From Thiomicrorhabdus lithotrophica (GTDB taxonomy: Bacteria; Pseudomonadota; Gammaproteobacteria; Thiomicrospirales; Thiomicrospiraceae), in NCBI RefSeq assembly GCF_029201445.1, contig NZ_CP102381.1, forward strand, positions 744,001 to 808,000: a DNA stretch of 64,000 bases, written 5' to 3'. The notes below the pieces were generated by a model. It was given only the letters and a program-made list of their open reading frames with translations. It made no database searches and had not been told where the DNA came from. Of the stretch, positions 1 to 9,393 are shown piece by piece. The translations under genes and the position numbers were made by a program. The stretch's first letter is position 1. Each line of letters starts with the position of its first letter.

Positions 1-1
1 G

Positions 2-193
2 GCATGTAGCGGTATTGCAGGACCTTCAGGCGGTTCACCTGATAAACCTGTGGGTACGGTATGGGTGGCTTGGGCTGTTCAGGGTCAAGAAGAGGTGGTT
101 TCACAGCAATTTCATTTTGATGGCGACAGGCAGGCCGTAAGAGAAAAAACGACTGAAACCGCCTTAATGGGAATAATGAAACTTATCGCTTAA
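2..193 (+). CDS. pncC: Nicotinamide-nucleotide amidohydrolase (CinA C-terminal family), 3' end only
   Basis: This is the last 63 codons of a gene that begins before the window. The visible protein starts ACSGIAGPSGGSPDKPVGTV, which carries the conserved G-I-A-G-P-x-G-G-S-P-x-K-P-x-G-T-V signature of the CinA C-terminal/PncC amidohydrolase family. These enzymes deamidate nicotinamide mononucleotide to nicotinate mononucleotide in pyridine nucleotide salvage. The gene lies directly upstream of recA on the same strand, as in many Gammaproteobacteria. Whether an N-terminal CinA domain is present cannot be seen here. Confidence 0.88.
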   Translation, partial: ACSGIAGPSGGSPDKPVGTVWVAWAVQGQEEVVSQQFHFDGDRQAVREKTTETALMGIMKLIA

Positions 194-639
194 TCTTTAA
201 TGCATTATCTCTGAGCTAATCTAGGCAGATGACTAGGATTTGCAATTAAATTATGGGATAATTTAACGCTTAAATTTGACTGGGATCGTTATAGTAATCA
301 TCCCTGATAAATTACAATGTTTAAAAGCCTATTAAAACGACTGTTTAAAGGCCGTTACGTTGAAAAATAATTTGCTAAACCTTTGTTTTAGCCAAACATT
401 TTGTCTATTAAAAAAGAGATAATCTTTGATGCGATAGGCAGGTTGGCGAACAAGGGTTTTTTATTGGAAACGATAAAGTTAGTTTCTAAGTAAAATCAAA
501 ATGCAAAGCTTTTCAAAAGCTTGAAGGAGGCAATGTAGAACGGGTGTTAATTCACAGTTCTAACTTGTCATGAATTAAAGCGCTAAAGCTAAGCAAAACA
601 GACTTAGGTCAACGCCGAAACCAAAAGGATATGCACTAG
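194..639. other. 446-bp non-coding leader between pncC and recA
   Basis: No convincing gene. The stretch holds an inverted repeat with 8-bp arms, AAGCTTTT-c-AAAAGCTT, at 506-522. It is followed at once by a Shine-Dalgarno-like GAAGGAGG (523-530) and an ATG TAG minimal start-stop at 533-538. A 17-codon ORF (317-370) encodes a very basic peptide but has no clear ribosome binding site. I did not find an E. coli-type LexA box (CTGT-N8-ACAG) or a clean sigma-70 promoter, so how recA is switched on by damage cannot be read from this stretch. Confidence 0.5.
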
Positions 640-1665
640 ATGGATGATAATAAGAAAAAAGCATTAGACGCCGCTTTAGGTCAAATTGAAAAACAATTTG
701 GTAAAGGTTCCGTCATGCGTATGGGCGACAGTACTGTGCCTCGTGATATTCAAGCCGTATCTACAGGTTCTTTAGGACTTGATATGGCGTTAGGCATAGG
801 CGGTTTACCAAAAGGACGTGTAGTTGAAATTTATGGTCCAGAGTCTTCAGGTAAAACAACATTAACGTTACATGCTATTGCTGAAATGCAGAAAGCTGGT
901 GGTACAGCAGCATTTATTGATGCTGAGCATGCACTTGATCCAATTTATGCTGAAAAGCTAGGGGTTGATGTGGATAACCTTTTAGTTTCTCAGCCAGATA
1001 CGGGTGAGCAAGCGCTAGAGATTACAGACTCATTAGTACGTTCAGGTGCGGTTGATATCGTGGTTATTGACTCGGTTGCCGCTTTAACACCTAAAGCAGA
1101 AATTGAAGGCGACATGGGTGATTCACACATGGGTCTACAGGCACGTTTAATGTCTCAAGCTTTACGTAAGTTAACAGCTAATATTAAACGTACCAATACT
1201 TTGGTTATCTTCATTAACCAGATTCGTATGAAAATTGGTGTGATGTTTGGTAACCCTGAAACTACAACTGGTGGTAATGCACTTAAGTTCTACGCTTCTG
1301 TTCGTTTAGATATTCGTCGTATTGGTGCAATCAAAAAAGGCGATGAGATCTTAGGGAATGAGACTCGCGTTAAAGTGGTTAAAAACAAAGTTTCGCCGCC
1401 GTTTAAGCAGGTTGAATTTGATATTCTTTACGGAAAAGGAATCTCTCGTGAAGGTGAAATCATCGATTTAGGTGTGAAAGAAAAACTGATTGAAAAGTCA
1501 GGTTCTTGGTATGCCTACAACGGTGCAAAAATTGGTCAAGGTAAAGATAATGTTCGTCAGTACTTGATTGATAACCCTGAGATTGCTGAAGAGTTGATGG
1601 ATAAAATCAAAGTTGCACAGATGCCACAACCTAAAGTGGTTGAAGAAGTTGCTGAAGAAAAATAA
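640..1665 (+). CDS. recA: Recombinase RecA
   Basis: RecA is the ATP-dependent strand-exchange protein of homologous recombination and the co-protease that activates LexA in the SOS response. The 341-residue product has the usual length. The Walker A motif GPESSGKTT lies near residues 66-74, a Walker B-type [11 protein letters not shown] near 140-150, and the highly conserved [20 protein letters not shown] segment near 193-212. The C-terminal tail is acidic (EEVAEEK), as in other RecA proteins that self-modulate DNA binding. The gene is preceded by AAAGGAT and an ATG, and recX follows 33 bp downstream, so the two are probably co-transcribed. Confidence 0.99.
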   Translation: MDDNKKKALDAALGQIEKQFGKGSVMRMGDSTVPRDIQAVSTGSLGLDMALGIGGLPKGRVVEIYGPESSGKTTLTLHAIAEMQKAGGTAAFIDAEHALDPIYAEKLGVDVDNLLVSQPDTGEQALEITDSLVRSGAVDIVVIDSVAALTPKAEIEGDMGDSHMGLQARLMSQALRKLTANIKRTNTLVIFINQIRMKIGVMFGNPETTTGGNALKFYASVRLDIRRIGAIKKGDEILGNETRVKVVKNKVSPPFKQVEFDILYGKGISREGEIIDLGVKEKLIEKSGSWYAYNGAKIGQGKDNVRQYLIDNPEIAEELMDKIKVAQMPQPKVVEEVAEEK

Positions 1666-1698
1666 ATATTATTAAAAAAGTAGAGTTTTGATACAACC

Positions 1699-2316
1699 TT
1701 GAAAAGTGCAGAAGAGTTTCTAGCTGAGTTAAATATTAAATCGGGTGCCGATTTAGGTGTTGAACCTGGCCTGGAGTTTGATAAGGATGACAAGGGCTTT
1801 TGGGGAAGTAAAGCCGAGTCTGAAACCTTAGCTGACTTATCTAAAAGAATCGAAGCGAAAGCAGTAGCACTTTTGGCTATGCGTGAGCATGGTTCTAAAG
1901 AGTTACAGCAGAAATTACTGAAGAAGTTTCCAGAAACACCTGAGTTTTTGTCTGAATATTCAGAACAACCAGGCCTGGTAAAACGGTTAGTAAATGACGT
2001 TCTAAGAACTTGCCAAGAGAATAATTGGCAAAGTGATGAGCGTTATCTTGAACAAGCTGTACGTAATTATGTTGATAAGGGGCATGGACCTCAAAAAATC
2101 AGACAAAAATTACAGCAAACTTGTTATGACTCAGATTTGATTTCGGCCGCTTTGGATTGGGATGAATCGGATTGGGCGGAGTTAGCACAAACGGTTTTAG
2201 AAAAAAAATACGGCAATGCTCAAAAGCCGGCAGAACAGAAAGAACAGGCAAAACGAATGCGGTTTTTACAAAGCAGAGGTTTTGCTCCCAGTACTATTTG
2301 GAAAGCATTTCGATAA
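1699..2316 (+). CDS. recX: Regulatory protein RecX
   Basis: RecX binds RecA filaments and limits their extension. The ORF can only start at TTG 1699, since a stop precedes it in frame and there is no early ATG. The product is 205 residues, longer than the usual 150-170. Residues 1-45 are an acidic N-terminal extension with no recognised motif. The RecX three-helix repeats then follow, with the characteristic C-terminal segment KRMRFLQSRGFAPSTIW near residues 185-201. Its position right after recA supports the call. An exact copy of the ACCAGGCCTGGT palindrome lies inside the gene at 1968-1979 and is read as Q-P-G-L-V. Confidence 0.9.
   Translation: MKSAEEFLAELNIKSGADLGVEPGLEFDKDDKGFWGSKAESETLADLSKRIEAKAVALLAMREHGSKELQQKLLKKFPETPEFLSEYSEQPGLVKRLVNDVLRTCQENNWQSDERYLEQAVRNYVDKGHGPQKIRQKLQQTCYDSDLISAALDWDESDWAELAQTVLEKKYGNAQKPAEQKEQAKRMRFLQSRGFAPSTIWKAFR
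1968..1979. repeat. Iterated palindrome ACCAGGCCTGGT (copy 1, within recX)
   Basis: Exact 12-bp copy inside recX, one of two exact copies located in a coding region. Confidence 0.9.
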
Positions 2317-2445
2317 TACAAAATTGCATTTATAGCGTGGTTTTTAAAACGGAATGTTCTGCAAATAGTCTGAAGATATTTAGCAGTTAAAAAATTTAAA
2401 TGTTTACAGATTTACATAGTTTATAAATTTAAGGTTATTTTCATT

Positions 2446-5037
2446 ATGACGAGTGCCGAACTCAGAAAAGCTTTTCTAGATTATTTCGTTAAGCAAAATC
2501 ATACAGCAGTGCATACTAGTCCTGTTGTGCCAGGTAATGATCCTACATTGTTATTTACGAATGCGGGAATGGTTCAGTTTAAAGAGACATTCTTGGGTCA
2601 AGAAACTCGTGACTACACTCGTGCTACGAGTGTACAGCGTTGTATTCGTGCTGGTGGTAAACACAATGACTTAGAAAATGTGGGTTATACCGCTCGTCAT
2701 CATACCTTTTTCGAAATGTTGGGTAACTTCAGTTTTGGTGACTACTTTAAGCAAGAAGCTATTAAGTTTGCGTGGGACTTTTTGACTAAAGAGCTTGGAT
2801 TACCAGAAGAAAAGTTATGGGTAACCGTTTTTGAAGAAGATGATGAAACGGCTGGCATTTGGCTAAACGAAATGGGAATAAGTTCTGAGCGTTTCTCTCG
2901 TTGTGGTGCAAAAGATAACTTCTGGCAGATGGGTGATACTGGTCCTTGTGGGCCTTGTACTGAAATCTTTTATGATCACGGTGAAGATGTAGCGGGTGGT
3001 CCTCCTGGTTCGCCAGATGAAGACGGTGACCGTTATATTGAAATCTGGAACTTAGTGTTTATGCAGTTTGATCGTGCGGCGGACGGAACTTTAACGCCGT
3101 TACCAAAGCCTTCTGTTGATACTGGTATGGGGCTTGAACGTTTAGCCGCTGTTATGCAAAACGTACATAACAACTACGAAATTGACTTGTTCCAAGCGAT
3201 TGTTAAAAAAGCCGCAGAGTTAACGAATCAAACTGATTTAACTAATAACTCACTACGTGTTATTGCAGACCATATTCGTTCATGCGCATTTACTATTGTA
3301 GATGGCGTCTTACCGTCAAACGAAGGCCGTGGTTATGTTTTACGTCGCATTATTCGTCGTGCTATCCGTCATGGTTACAAGCTTGGAATGAACGATGTGT
3401 TCTTCTATAAGTTAGTGCCAGTATTGGTAGAGCAGATGGGTGAAGCTTACCCTGAACTTGTTAAAGAACAGGCCAATGTTGAGCGTGCGTTAAAACTTGA
3501 AGAAGAGCGTTTTGCTGAAACCTTGGAAAATGGAATGAAGCTGTTAGAGGATTATATCACTGGCATGAAAGGGTCCGTGATTGAAGGTGAAATCGCATTC
3601 AAGTTATACGATACATATGGCTTCCCATTAGATTTAACCGCAGATGTGGCACGTGAGCGAGAATTGACTGTTGATGAAGCAGGATTTGAAAAATCAATGG
3701 AAGCGCAGCGTGAACGTGCGCGTTCAGCAAGTAACTTTGGCGCACAATCAGCAGGTAAAATTGACTACGCTGGTGAAACTCAGTTTGTTGGCTATGACCG
3801 AGATGAAGCTGAAGCTAAGGTAATGGCGATTTTTGTAGACGGAACTTCTGTTGACTCTATTGCAGAGGGTACAGAAGCGACTGTTATTCTTGGTAGAACA
3901 CCTTTCTACGCAGAATCGGGTGGACAAGTGGGAGATACTGGAAGTTTGACTGAAGGAATGCATAGCTTTCACGTAAACAATTGTCAAAAACAATCAAAGA
4001 CTTTCTTGCACATGGGTGTTGTAACAGCTGGAACCATTTCTGTTGGCCAGGTGCTTAACGCTCGTATCGATGTGGAGGGTCGTCGTTCTTCAGAACGTAA
4101 TCACTCAGCAACGCATTTATTACATGCGGCTTTAAGAACAGTTTTGGGTACGCATGTACAGCAAAAAGGTTCATTGGTAACACCTGATCGTTTACGCTTT
4201 GACTTCTCTCACTTTGAGCCTATTAAGCCTGAAAAGCTTCTTGAAATTGAAAAGCTCGTTAATAAAAATATCATGGAAAACAATGCCGTTGGTATGAATG
4301 AAATGGATATAGAAGCGGCTAAAGAGAAGGGCGCAATGGCACTGTTCGGAGAGAAGTATGGTGATGTTGTTCGTGTCGTTGATATGGGTGAATTCTCAGT
4401 AGAACTTTGTGGTGGTACTCATGTTTGTTCTACGGGTCAGATAGGGCCATTTAGATTGCTATCTGAAACAGGTATTGCTTCGGGTGTTCGTCGTGTTGAA
4501 GCGGTAACCGGTGAAGGTGCATGGGCAGCAATTTATGAAGATGATCAAACATTATTAAATGTCGCTTCAAGTGTTAAGTCCGATAAACAACAGGTTGAGG
4601 TAAAAGTAGCTCAGCTTGTAGCAGAGCATAAAGAGCTTGAAAAACAGTTTAAGCAATTGCAGTCTAAAATGGCTTCCTCTCAAGGTGATGATCTTGCAAA
4701 CCAGGCTACTAAAGTGGGTGATGTAAGTGTTTTAGCTGCTCAGTTAGAAGGTGCAGACGTTAATACACTTCGTGAAACGTTAGACAAGTTAAAAGACAAG
4801 TTAGCACCCGCGGCAATTGTATTAGCGGCCGTTGATGGAGAGAAGATTTCTCTTGTTGCAGGTGTGTCAAAAGATATTACAGGTACCTATAAAGCGGGTG
4901 AATTGGTTAATCATGTTGCACAGCAAGTTGGCGGTAAAGGGGGCGGACGCCCTGATATGGCTCAAGCTGGTGGTAATGATCCAAGTAAGTTGGCAGAGGC
5001 ATTGGCTTCTGTTCAGGCCTGGGCTGAATCGAAGTAA
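2446..5037 (+). CDS. alaS: Alanyl-tRNA synthetase
   Basis: This enzyme charges tRNA-Ala with alanine and hydrolyses mis-charged Ser- or Gly-tRNA-Ala. The protein has 863 residues, near the E. coli length of 876. An N-terminal class II catalytic domain begins with the conserved [10 protein letters not shown] region (about residues 36-45). The editing domain carries the zinc ligands HSATH near residues 553-557 and CGGTH near 654-658. The C-terminal C-Ala domain ends in a glycine-rich [15 protein letters not shown] motif. The gene sits between recX and lysC, the usual gammaproteobacterial order. It lies 129 bp downstream of recX and probably has its own promoter in the AT-rich spacer. Confidence 0.99.
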   Translation: MTSAELRKAFLDYFVKQNHTAVHTSPVVPGNDPTLLFTNAGMVQFKETFLGQETRDYTRATSVQRCIRAGGKHNDLENVGYTARHHTFFEMLGNFSFGDYFKQEAIKFAWDFLTKELGLPEEKLWVTVFEEDDETAGIWLNEMGISSERFSRCGAKDNFWQMGDTGPCGPCTEIFYDHGEDVAGGPPGSPDEDGDRYIEIWNLVFMQFDRAADGTLTPLPKPSVDTGMGLERLAAVMQNVHNNYEIDLFQAIVKKAAELTNQTDLTNNSLRVIADHIRSCAFTIVDGVLPSNEGRGYVLRRIIRRAIRHGYKLGMNDVFFYKLVPVLVEQMGEAYPELVKEQANVERALKLEEERFAETLENGMKLLEDYITGMKGSVIEGEIAFKLYDTYGFPLDLTADVARERELTVDEAGFEKSMEAQRERARSASNFGAQSAGKIDYAGETQFVGYDRDEAEAKVMAIFVDGTSVDSIAEGTEATVILGRTPFYAESGGQVGDTGSLTEGMHSFHVNNCQKQSKTFLHMGVVTAGTISVGQVLNARIDVEGRRSSERNHSATHLLHAALRTVLGTHVQQKGSLVTPDRLRFDFSHFEPIKPEKLLEIEKLVNKNIMENNAVGMNEMDIEAAKEKGAMALFGEKYGDVVRVVDMGEFSVELCGGTHVCSTGQIGPFRLLSETGIASGVRRVEAVTGEGAWAAIYEDDQTLLNVASSVKSDKQQVEVKVAQLVAEHKELEKQFKQLQSKMASSQGDDLANQATKVGDVSVLAAQLEGADVNTLRETLDKLKDKLAPAAIVLAAVDGEKISLVAGVSKDITGTYKAGELVNHVAQQVGGKGGGRPDMAQAGGNDPSKLAEALASVQAWAESK

Positions 5038-5085
5038 TTCTTGTAAATTGCGGTAAAGAAAAAATACAAATATAAAGATATAAAA

Positions 5086-6312
5086 ATGGCATTAATTGTT
5101 CAAAAATTTGGTGGAACTTCGGTAGGTAATGTCGAACGTATCCAGCATGTAGCAACACAAGTTGCAAAATCCGTAAGTGAAGGTAACCAGGTTGTGGTTG
5201 CGGTTTCCGCAATGAGTGGTGAAACAAACCGCTTAACGGCGTTAGCAAAAGAGATGCAAGCACGTCCCACTAAACGTGAAATGGATGTTTTGTTAACAAC
5301 GGGTGAGCAAGTAACCATAGCATTGCTAAGTATGGCACTACAAGAAAGAGGGTGCCCTGCAATCTCATATACAGGTTGGCAAGTACCTATTACAACGGAC
5401 AATGTTCACTCTAAAGCACGTATTGAACATATTGATGGTGATAAGATTTTAAATCAAGTTTCAAAGGGCAAGGTAGTCGTTGTTGCAGGTTTCCAAGGTG
5501 TTGGAGCCGACGGTGATATTACTACGTTAGGACGTGGTGGTTCAGACACTACCGCTGTAGCATTGGCTGCAGCTTTGAATGCGGATGAATGCCAAATTTA
5601 TACCGATGTGGATGGCGTTTACACAACCGATCCACGCGTTGTGCCAGAGGCTAAGCGATTAGATACGGTAACATATGATGAAATGTTGGAACTAGCCAGT
5701 TTAGGAGCCAAGGTTCTACAGATTCGTTCAGTAGAGTTTGCCAGTAAATACAATGTACCATTAAGAGTGTTGTCCTCCATGAAAGAAGGTGGTGGGACTT
5801 TAATAACGACAGAAGATAACTTTAAGGATAGTGATATGGAAAAGCCACTCATTTCAGGAATTGCATTTAGCCGAGATGAGGCAAAGTTAATGATTTTGGG
5901 TGTGCCAGATAAACCTGGTGTGGCTTATCAGATTCTTGGCCCTGTATCAGATGCCAATATTGAAATAGATATGATTATCCAGAACCAGGGCGTTGATGGT
6001 ACAACGGACTTTACCTTTACGGTAGGGCGTGGTGATATGGAAGCAGCGTTAGAAATTTTACAAAGTACGGCTAATCATTTAGGCGCTCGTGAGGTGATTT
6101 CAGACGATACAATCGTGAAAGTCTCTATGGTAGGTGTTGGTATGAAATCTCACTCTGGTATAGCAAGTAATATGTTTAAAACATTAGCGGACAACAATAT
6201 CAATATCCAGATGATTGGTACTACAGAGATTAAAATTTCAGTCATTATTGATGAGCCAAATTTAGAATTGGCTGTTCAGTCACTGCATGAAGCTTTTGAG
6301 TTAGATAAGTAA
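5086..6312 (+). CDS. lysC: Aspartate kinase
   Basis: Aspartokinase phosphorylates aspartate as the first step to lysine, threonine, methionine and diaminopimelate. The 408-residue protein begins with the family signature KFGGTSVGN at residues 7-15. It contains the nucleotide and aspartate binding segments TTLGRGGSDTTAVALAAALN and two C-terminal ACT domains (about residues 265-405) that usually mediate feedback inhibition. It is monofunctional, of the alpha-subunit type found in Pseudomonas and many other Gammaproteobacteria, not fused to homoserine dehydrogenase. It follows alaS by 48 bp and ends at a rho-independent terminator, so alaS and lysC probably form one unit. Confidence 0.97.
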   Translation: MALIVQKFGGTSVGNVERIQHVATQVAKSVSEGNQVVVAVSAMSGETNRLTALAKEMQARPTKREMDVLLTTGEQVTIALLSMALQERGCPAISYTGWQVPITTDNVHSKARIEHIDGDKILNQVSKGKVVVVAGFQGVGADGDITTLGRGGSDTTAVALAAALNADECQIYTDVDGVYTTDPRVVPEAKRLDTVTYDEMLELASLGAKVLQIRSVEFASKYNVPLRVLSSMKEGGGTLITTEDNFKDSDMEKPLISGIAFSRDEAKLMILGVPDKPGVAYQILGPVSDANIEIDMIIQNQGVDGTTDFTFTVGRGDMEAALEILQSTANHLGAREVISDDTIVKVSMVGVGMKSHSGIASNMFKTLADNNINIQMIGTTEIKISVIIDEPNLELAVQSLHEAFELDK

Positions 6313-6341
6313 CCAATTAGTTTTACTTTGAGTTTTGTGAG

Positions 6342-6365
6342 AAGCCTGCTTTTGCAGGTTTTTTT
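6342..6365 (+). terminator. Rho-independent terminator after lysC
   Basis: The stem is AAGCCTGC paired with GCAGGTTT (one G-T wobble) around a TTTT loop. A run of seven T residues overlaps and follows the right arm. Confidence 0.85.
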
Positions 6366-6494
6366 ATACGCGTTTAATTTGTTATCAAATATAAATAAGT
6401 ATTTACTTATCTGTTTTGATAAGCATTACTAATTATGCGTAGAGTTTAAAAGTTCTATACTAACTATACTTATAATTTTGTATGGGATTGAACA

Positions 6495-6734
6495 ATGTTG
6501 GTTTTAACTCGAAGAGAGAATGAGTCACTGATTATTGGTGATAATATCAAGTTAACCATCTTGGCTGTTAAAGGTGGGCAGGTACGCGTTGGCATAGAAG
6601 CTCCAAATGAAATTCCTATTCATAGAGAAGAGTTATTAATCGATGCAGAAGGTTTAGAAAAAGTTGTGACCACTGGAGACTTACCAGTAAATGACGCATC
6701 AAGCCATCATGTTATGGCTAACCATAAGCATTAA
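6495..6734 (+). CDS. csrA: Carbon storage regulator CsrA
   Basis: CsrA is a dimeric RNA-binding protein that represses or activates translation by binding GGA motifs in mRNA leaders. Targets in relatives include flagellar and central carbon genes. The first 50 residues are canonical: [20 protein letters not shown], then [21 protein letters not shown]. At 79 residues the protein is longer than the 61-residue E. coli protein because of a polar, histidine-rich C-terminal tail. The position between lysC and a tRNA-Ser gene is the typical one. A GGGATTG-type ribosome binding site precedes the ATG. Confidence 0.97.
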   Translation: MLVLTRRENESLIIGDNIKLTILAVKGGQVRVGIEAPNEIPIHREELLIDAEGLEKVVTTGDLPVNDASSHHVMANHKH

Positions 6735-6823
6735 AGTTAGAGATTGTTTAGCTAACAGAATATCCTCATCCCCATTCCTTGGTTGTAAATCAAAAAGAAA
6801 ATTAAAAAAGTCTACTATCAGCG

Positions 6824-6852
6824 TTTACAACAAGGCCTGAACCTTGTATTAT
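6824..6852 (+). promoter_or_regulatory. Sigma-70 promoter for tRNA-Ser
   Basis: TTTACA (6824-6829) and TATTAT (6847-6852) are separated by 17 bp, placing the start a few bases before the tRNA at 6866. An inverted repeat ACAAGG-N6-CCTTGT (6830-6847) fills the spacer and may be coincidental. Confidence 0.7.
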
Positions 6853-6865
6853 ACGCGCAGAAATT

Positions 6866-6958
6866 GGAGACGTGGCCGAGAGGCTGAAGGCGCTCCCCTG
6901 CTAAGGGAGTATAGGGTTTGTAGCTCTATCGAGGGTTCGAATCCCTCCGTCTCCGCCA
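6866..6958 (+). tRNA. tRNA-Ser (anticodon GCT)
   Basis: The acceptor arms GGAGACG (6866-6872) and CGTCTCC (6948-6954) pair perfectly. The discriminator is G and CCA is encoded at 6956-6958. The anticodon stem-loop CTCCCCTGCTAAGGGAG gives GCT, which reads AGC and AGU. A long variable arm, as expected for tRNA-Ser, precedes a normal GGTTCGAATCC T-loop. Confidence 0.97.
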
Positions 6959-6992
6959 TTTCTAATCGTTGAAATTAAGTATTAAATTAAAG

Positions 6993-7020
6993 TTGACTCT
7001 TAGCAAATTAACTCTATAAT
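6993..7020 (+). promoter_or_regulatory. Sigma-70 promoter for tRNA-Arg
   Basis: A near-consensus promoter: TTGACT (6993-6998), a 16-bp spacer and TATAAT (7015-7020), followed 16 bp later by the mature tRNA 5' end at 7037. Confidence 0.85.
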
Positions 7021-7036
7021 ACGCCTCAACAACAAA

Positions 7037-7113
7037 GCGCCCGTAGCTCAATTGGATAGAGTACTCGGCTACGAACCGAGCGGTTAGGGGTTCGACTCCC
7101 TTCGGGCGCACCA
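7037..7113 (+). tRNA. tRNA-Arg (anticodon ACG)
   Basis: The acceptor stem GCGCCCG (7037-7043) pairs with CGGGCGC (7103-7109). The discriminator is A and CCA is encoded at 7111-7113. The anticodon arm CTCGGCTACGAACCGAG yields ACG, normally modified to ICG to read CGN codons. Confidence 0.97.
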
Positions 7114-7120
7114 TTATTCT

Positions 7121-7158
7121 AAAGGCTTGTAATGTTTTTTCATTACAGGCCTTTTTTA
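7121..7158 (+). terminator. Rho-independent terminator of the tRNA-Arg transcript
   Basis: A 14-bp stem (7121-7134 with 7141-7154, one mismatch-type pair) with a TTTTTT loop, followed by a T-rich tail. Confidence 0.85.
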
Positions 7159-7270
7159 TTTCCTGACGTTTTTTCTGTGTTTTTCTTGTCCGTTATTTTT
7201 TCTTTTTAATAGTTTGTTAAAATCAAACTTAGTAAGTTACCCGTTATGAAAATGGAGTTATAACGAAGTT

Positions 7271-8104
7271 ATGTTTGTATGGCAAAAAACGCACTATGTA
7301 ATCGCCGTTATTTCGGTTTTATTATCTTTTCAGGCTCACGCTCAACAGGCCTTGTTTGATAGTCACCTACATTACGGTGGCGAAGACGTTAAACACTATT
7401 CACCTAAACAGATCATTGAAATATTTGACCGTAATCAGGTTACATACGCTTTAGTTTCAAGTACGCCTAATGATGGTACTGAACGGTTATATCAATACGC
7501 TCCGCAAAGAATTATTCCGTTTTTAGGCTTATACCGCACTTTAGGTGATAAGCGTGACTGGATGTGGGATGAATCGGTTATTCCTCGTTTAGAAAAAGCT
7601 TTAGAAAGTGGGATATATCAAGGCATTGGTGAGTTTCATATTTTTGCTAAAGATCGTAAAAGCCCTGTCTTGAAGCGCGTTGTGGAGATAGCGGTTGAGC
7701 GTAATTTAATGCTTCAAGTCCATGGCGATGCGGACATATTAGACGAAATATTTGAACAGGCGCCTAATGTAACGATTTTATGGGCGCATATGGGAACGAA
7801 TCCTAATCCTGATTTTTTACGTTCTGTCTTAAAACGTCACTCGAAAAATCTTTATATTGATACTTCTGTTCGCGATAAACAGTTATTAAAAACGGGTAAG
7901 TTAACACCTGCGTGGCGTAAGTTGTTTATTGATTATCAAGATAACTTTACGGTAGCGGTTGATACTTTTAGTGTGAATCGTTGGAATACGTTTGATTTAG
8001 TGGTTAAAGATATTCATACCTGGTTAAGCGATTTACCACCAGAGGTCTCTAAGAAGCTAGCTTACGATAATGCGTACCAGTTGTTTAAAGTCAATCATAA
8101 TTAA
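7271..8104 (+). CDS. Exported amidohydrolase-like metal-dependent hydrolase
   Basis: A 277-residue protein of the amidohydrolase-2 (TIM-barrel, metal-dependent hydrolase) type. Residues 1-24 form a signal peptide ending AHA-Q, which predicts a periplasmic protein; most relatives are cytoplasmic. Candidate metal ligands follow the family order: D-S-H-L-H near residues 30-34, GEFH near 117-120, VHGD near 147-150, WAHMG near 168-172 and AVDTF near 237-241. The C-terminal KLAYDNAYQLF is the usual family ending. It stands alone between the tRNA-Arg terminator and convergent trpS. Substrate unknown. The stop codon TAA overlaps the first base of an ACCAGGCCTGGT palindrome. Confidence 0.75.
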   Translation: MFVWQKTHYVIAVISVLLSFQAHAQQALFDSHLHYGGEDVKHYSPKQIIEIFDRNQVTYALVSSTPNDGTERLYQYAPQRIIPFLGLYRTLGDKRDWMWDESVIPRLEKALESGIYQGIGEFHIFAKDRKSPVLKRVVEIAVERNLMLQVHGDADILDEIFEQAPNVTILWAHMGTNPNPDFLRSVLKRHSKNLYIDTSVRDKQLLKTGKLTPAWRKLFIDYQDNFTVAVDTFSVNRWNTFDLVVKDIHTWLSDLPPEVSKKLAYDNAYQLFKVNHN

Positions 8105-8115
8105 CCAGGCCTGGT
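8104..8115. repeat. Iterated palindrome ACCAGGCCTGGT (copy 2)
   Basis: Exact 12-bp palindrome whose first base is the last base of the amidohydrolase stop codon. It lies 43 bp before the convergent terminator. Confidence 0.9.
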
Positions 8116-8156
8116 AGATTGGTTTGGAGATTAATTTAGCAATTGTTTAACAAATA

Positions 8157-8183
8157 AAAAAGCCTCATAAAATGAGGCTTTTG
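8157..8183. terminator. Bidirectional terminator between the amidohydrolase gene and trpS
   Basis: AAAAGCCTCAT (8158-8168) pairs with ATGAGGCTTTT (8172-8182) around an AAA loop. A-rich flank to the left and T residues to the right let it serve both convergent genes. Confidence 0.85.
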
Positions 8184-8211
8184 ATTATGGATTTGTTTTC
8201 TTAGAAAGGGG

Positions 8212-9222
8212 CTAAGGTAAGACGAATCCAATGGCTTCATGAACTGATTTAAGCGTTTTTTGAGCTTGTTCACGAGCTGTTTCAGCGCCTGTTTTAAGAA
8301 TGCTACGCAGTTCAGTCTCTTCACTGCGAATCTCATGAAAACGGCTTTGCATTGGTTCTAGATAATCAACAACCAACTCACCTAATTCAACTTTTAAATG
8401 ACCATACATTTTGCCTTCAAAATGGGCTTCCACTTCAGGAATTGTTTTACCGCTTATGACAGAGTAAATCGTTAATAGGTTAGAAACACCAGGCTTATTT
8501 TCTAAGTCATAGTGAATTTCAGAACCGGAATCTGTCGTCGCCTTTTTAAACTTCTTAATGATTGTTTTAGGGTCATCTAACAGGCCAATAAAATTCCCTT
8601 TGTTCTCATCTGACTTAGACATTTTAGAAAGCGGGTCTTGTAGGCTCATAATGCGACCACCTGAAGTAGTCGGAGGGATAAATGGCTCAGGAACTTTAAA
8701 TAGCTCTTTTTCAAAGCGGTTGTTGTAACGTGTGGCTAAATCACGTGTTAATTCTAAGTGCTGTTTTTGGTCAGCGCCCACCGGAACCATTTCGGTTTGA
8801 TACAGCAAAATGTCGGCCGCCATTAATACTGGATAGTCATACAGGCCGACATTGATATTCTGTGAATGCTTTTGTGACTTGTCTTTAAACTGCGTCATAC
8901 GGTTTAGTTCACCCATATAAGTCGAACAGTTTAAAATCCAAGCTAGTTCTGAATGTTCTGGAACATGAGACTGGATAAATACCGTACTTTTATTTGGGTC
9001 AATTCCAGCCGCTAGGTAAAGTGCAACAAAATCTAAACTACGGTTGTGAAGTTCTTTTGGGTCTTGTTCAACGGTGATGGCGTGCATATTAACCAATGAA
9101 AAAAGGCAGTTGTAATCATCTTGCATTTTTACCCAGTTCTTAATCGAACCGATGTAGTTTCCAATCATTAAATCGCCAGAAGGCTGAATGCCGCTAAGTA
9201 GTGTAGGTTTAGAGTTTGTCAT
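8212..9222 (-). CDS. trpS: Tryptophanyl-tRNA synthetase
   Basis: A class I aminoacyl-tRNA synthetase that charges tRNA-Trp. The product is 336 residues, the usual bacterial length. The HIGH-equivalent motif is [16 protein letters not shown] near residues 11-26, and [12 protein letters not shown] near 200-211 contains a perfect KMSKS loop. The M-I-G-N version of the first motif lacks the histidine seen in some families but is common in TrpRS. The gene runs convergently toward the amidohydrolase gene and ends just before the bidirectional terminator. Confidence 0.97.
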   Translation of the reverse strand: MTNSKPTLLSGIQPSGDLMIGNYIGSIKNWVKMQDDYNCLFSLVNMHAITVEQDPKELHNRSLDFVALYLAAGIDPNKSTVFIQSHVPEHSELAWILNCSTYMGELNRMTQFKDKSQKHSQNINVGLYDYPVLMAADILLYQTEMVPVGADQKQHLELTRDLATRYNNRFEKELFKVPEPFIPPTTSGGRIMSLQDPLSKMSKSDENKGNFIGLLDDPKTIIKKFKKATTDSGSEIHYDLENKPGVSNLLTIYSVISGKTIPEVEAHFEGKMYGHLKVELGELVVDYLEPMQSRFHEIRSEETELRSILKTGAETAREQAQKTLKSVHEAIGFVLP

Positions 9223-9381
9223 AGTGTTTTTTCTTATCTTTGGCTCTATGTACGAGCGTTCACCAAAATTAATGGCCGTTATTTTCTCATTTTCTGGGGC
9301 TAATAACTAGGTGATAACGGAAGTTAGTCTTAGATTACTTTAATAAACAAGAGTTGGTATTTGAATACTCTCTGCAAAGTT

Positions 9382-9393
9382 ACCAGGCCTGGT
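9382..9393. repeat. Iterated palindrome ACCAGGCCTGGT (copy 3)
   Basis: Exact copy whose last base is the final base of the stop codon of the minus-strand methyltransferase-like gene (stop at 9395-9393). This mirrors the arrangement at 8104. Confidence 0.9.

Noticed and set aside
4907-5263. 118-codon antisense ORF across the alaS-lysC junction
   Set aside because: It overlaps two strongly supported genes on the other strand and shows no protein family features; it is a shadow of their codon use.
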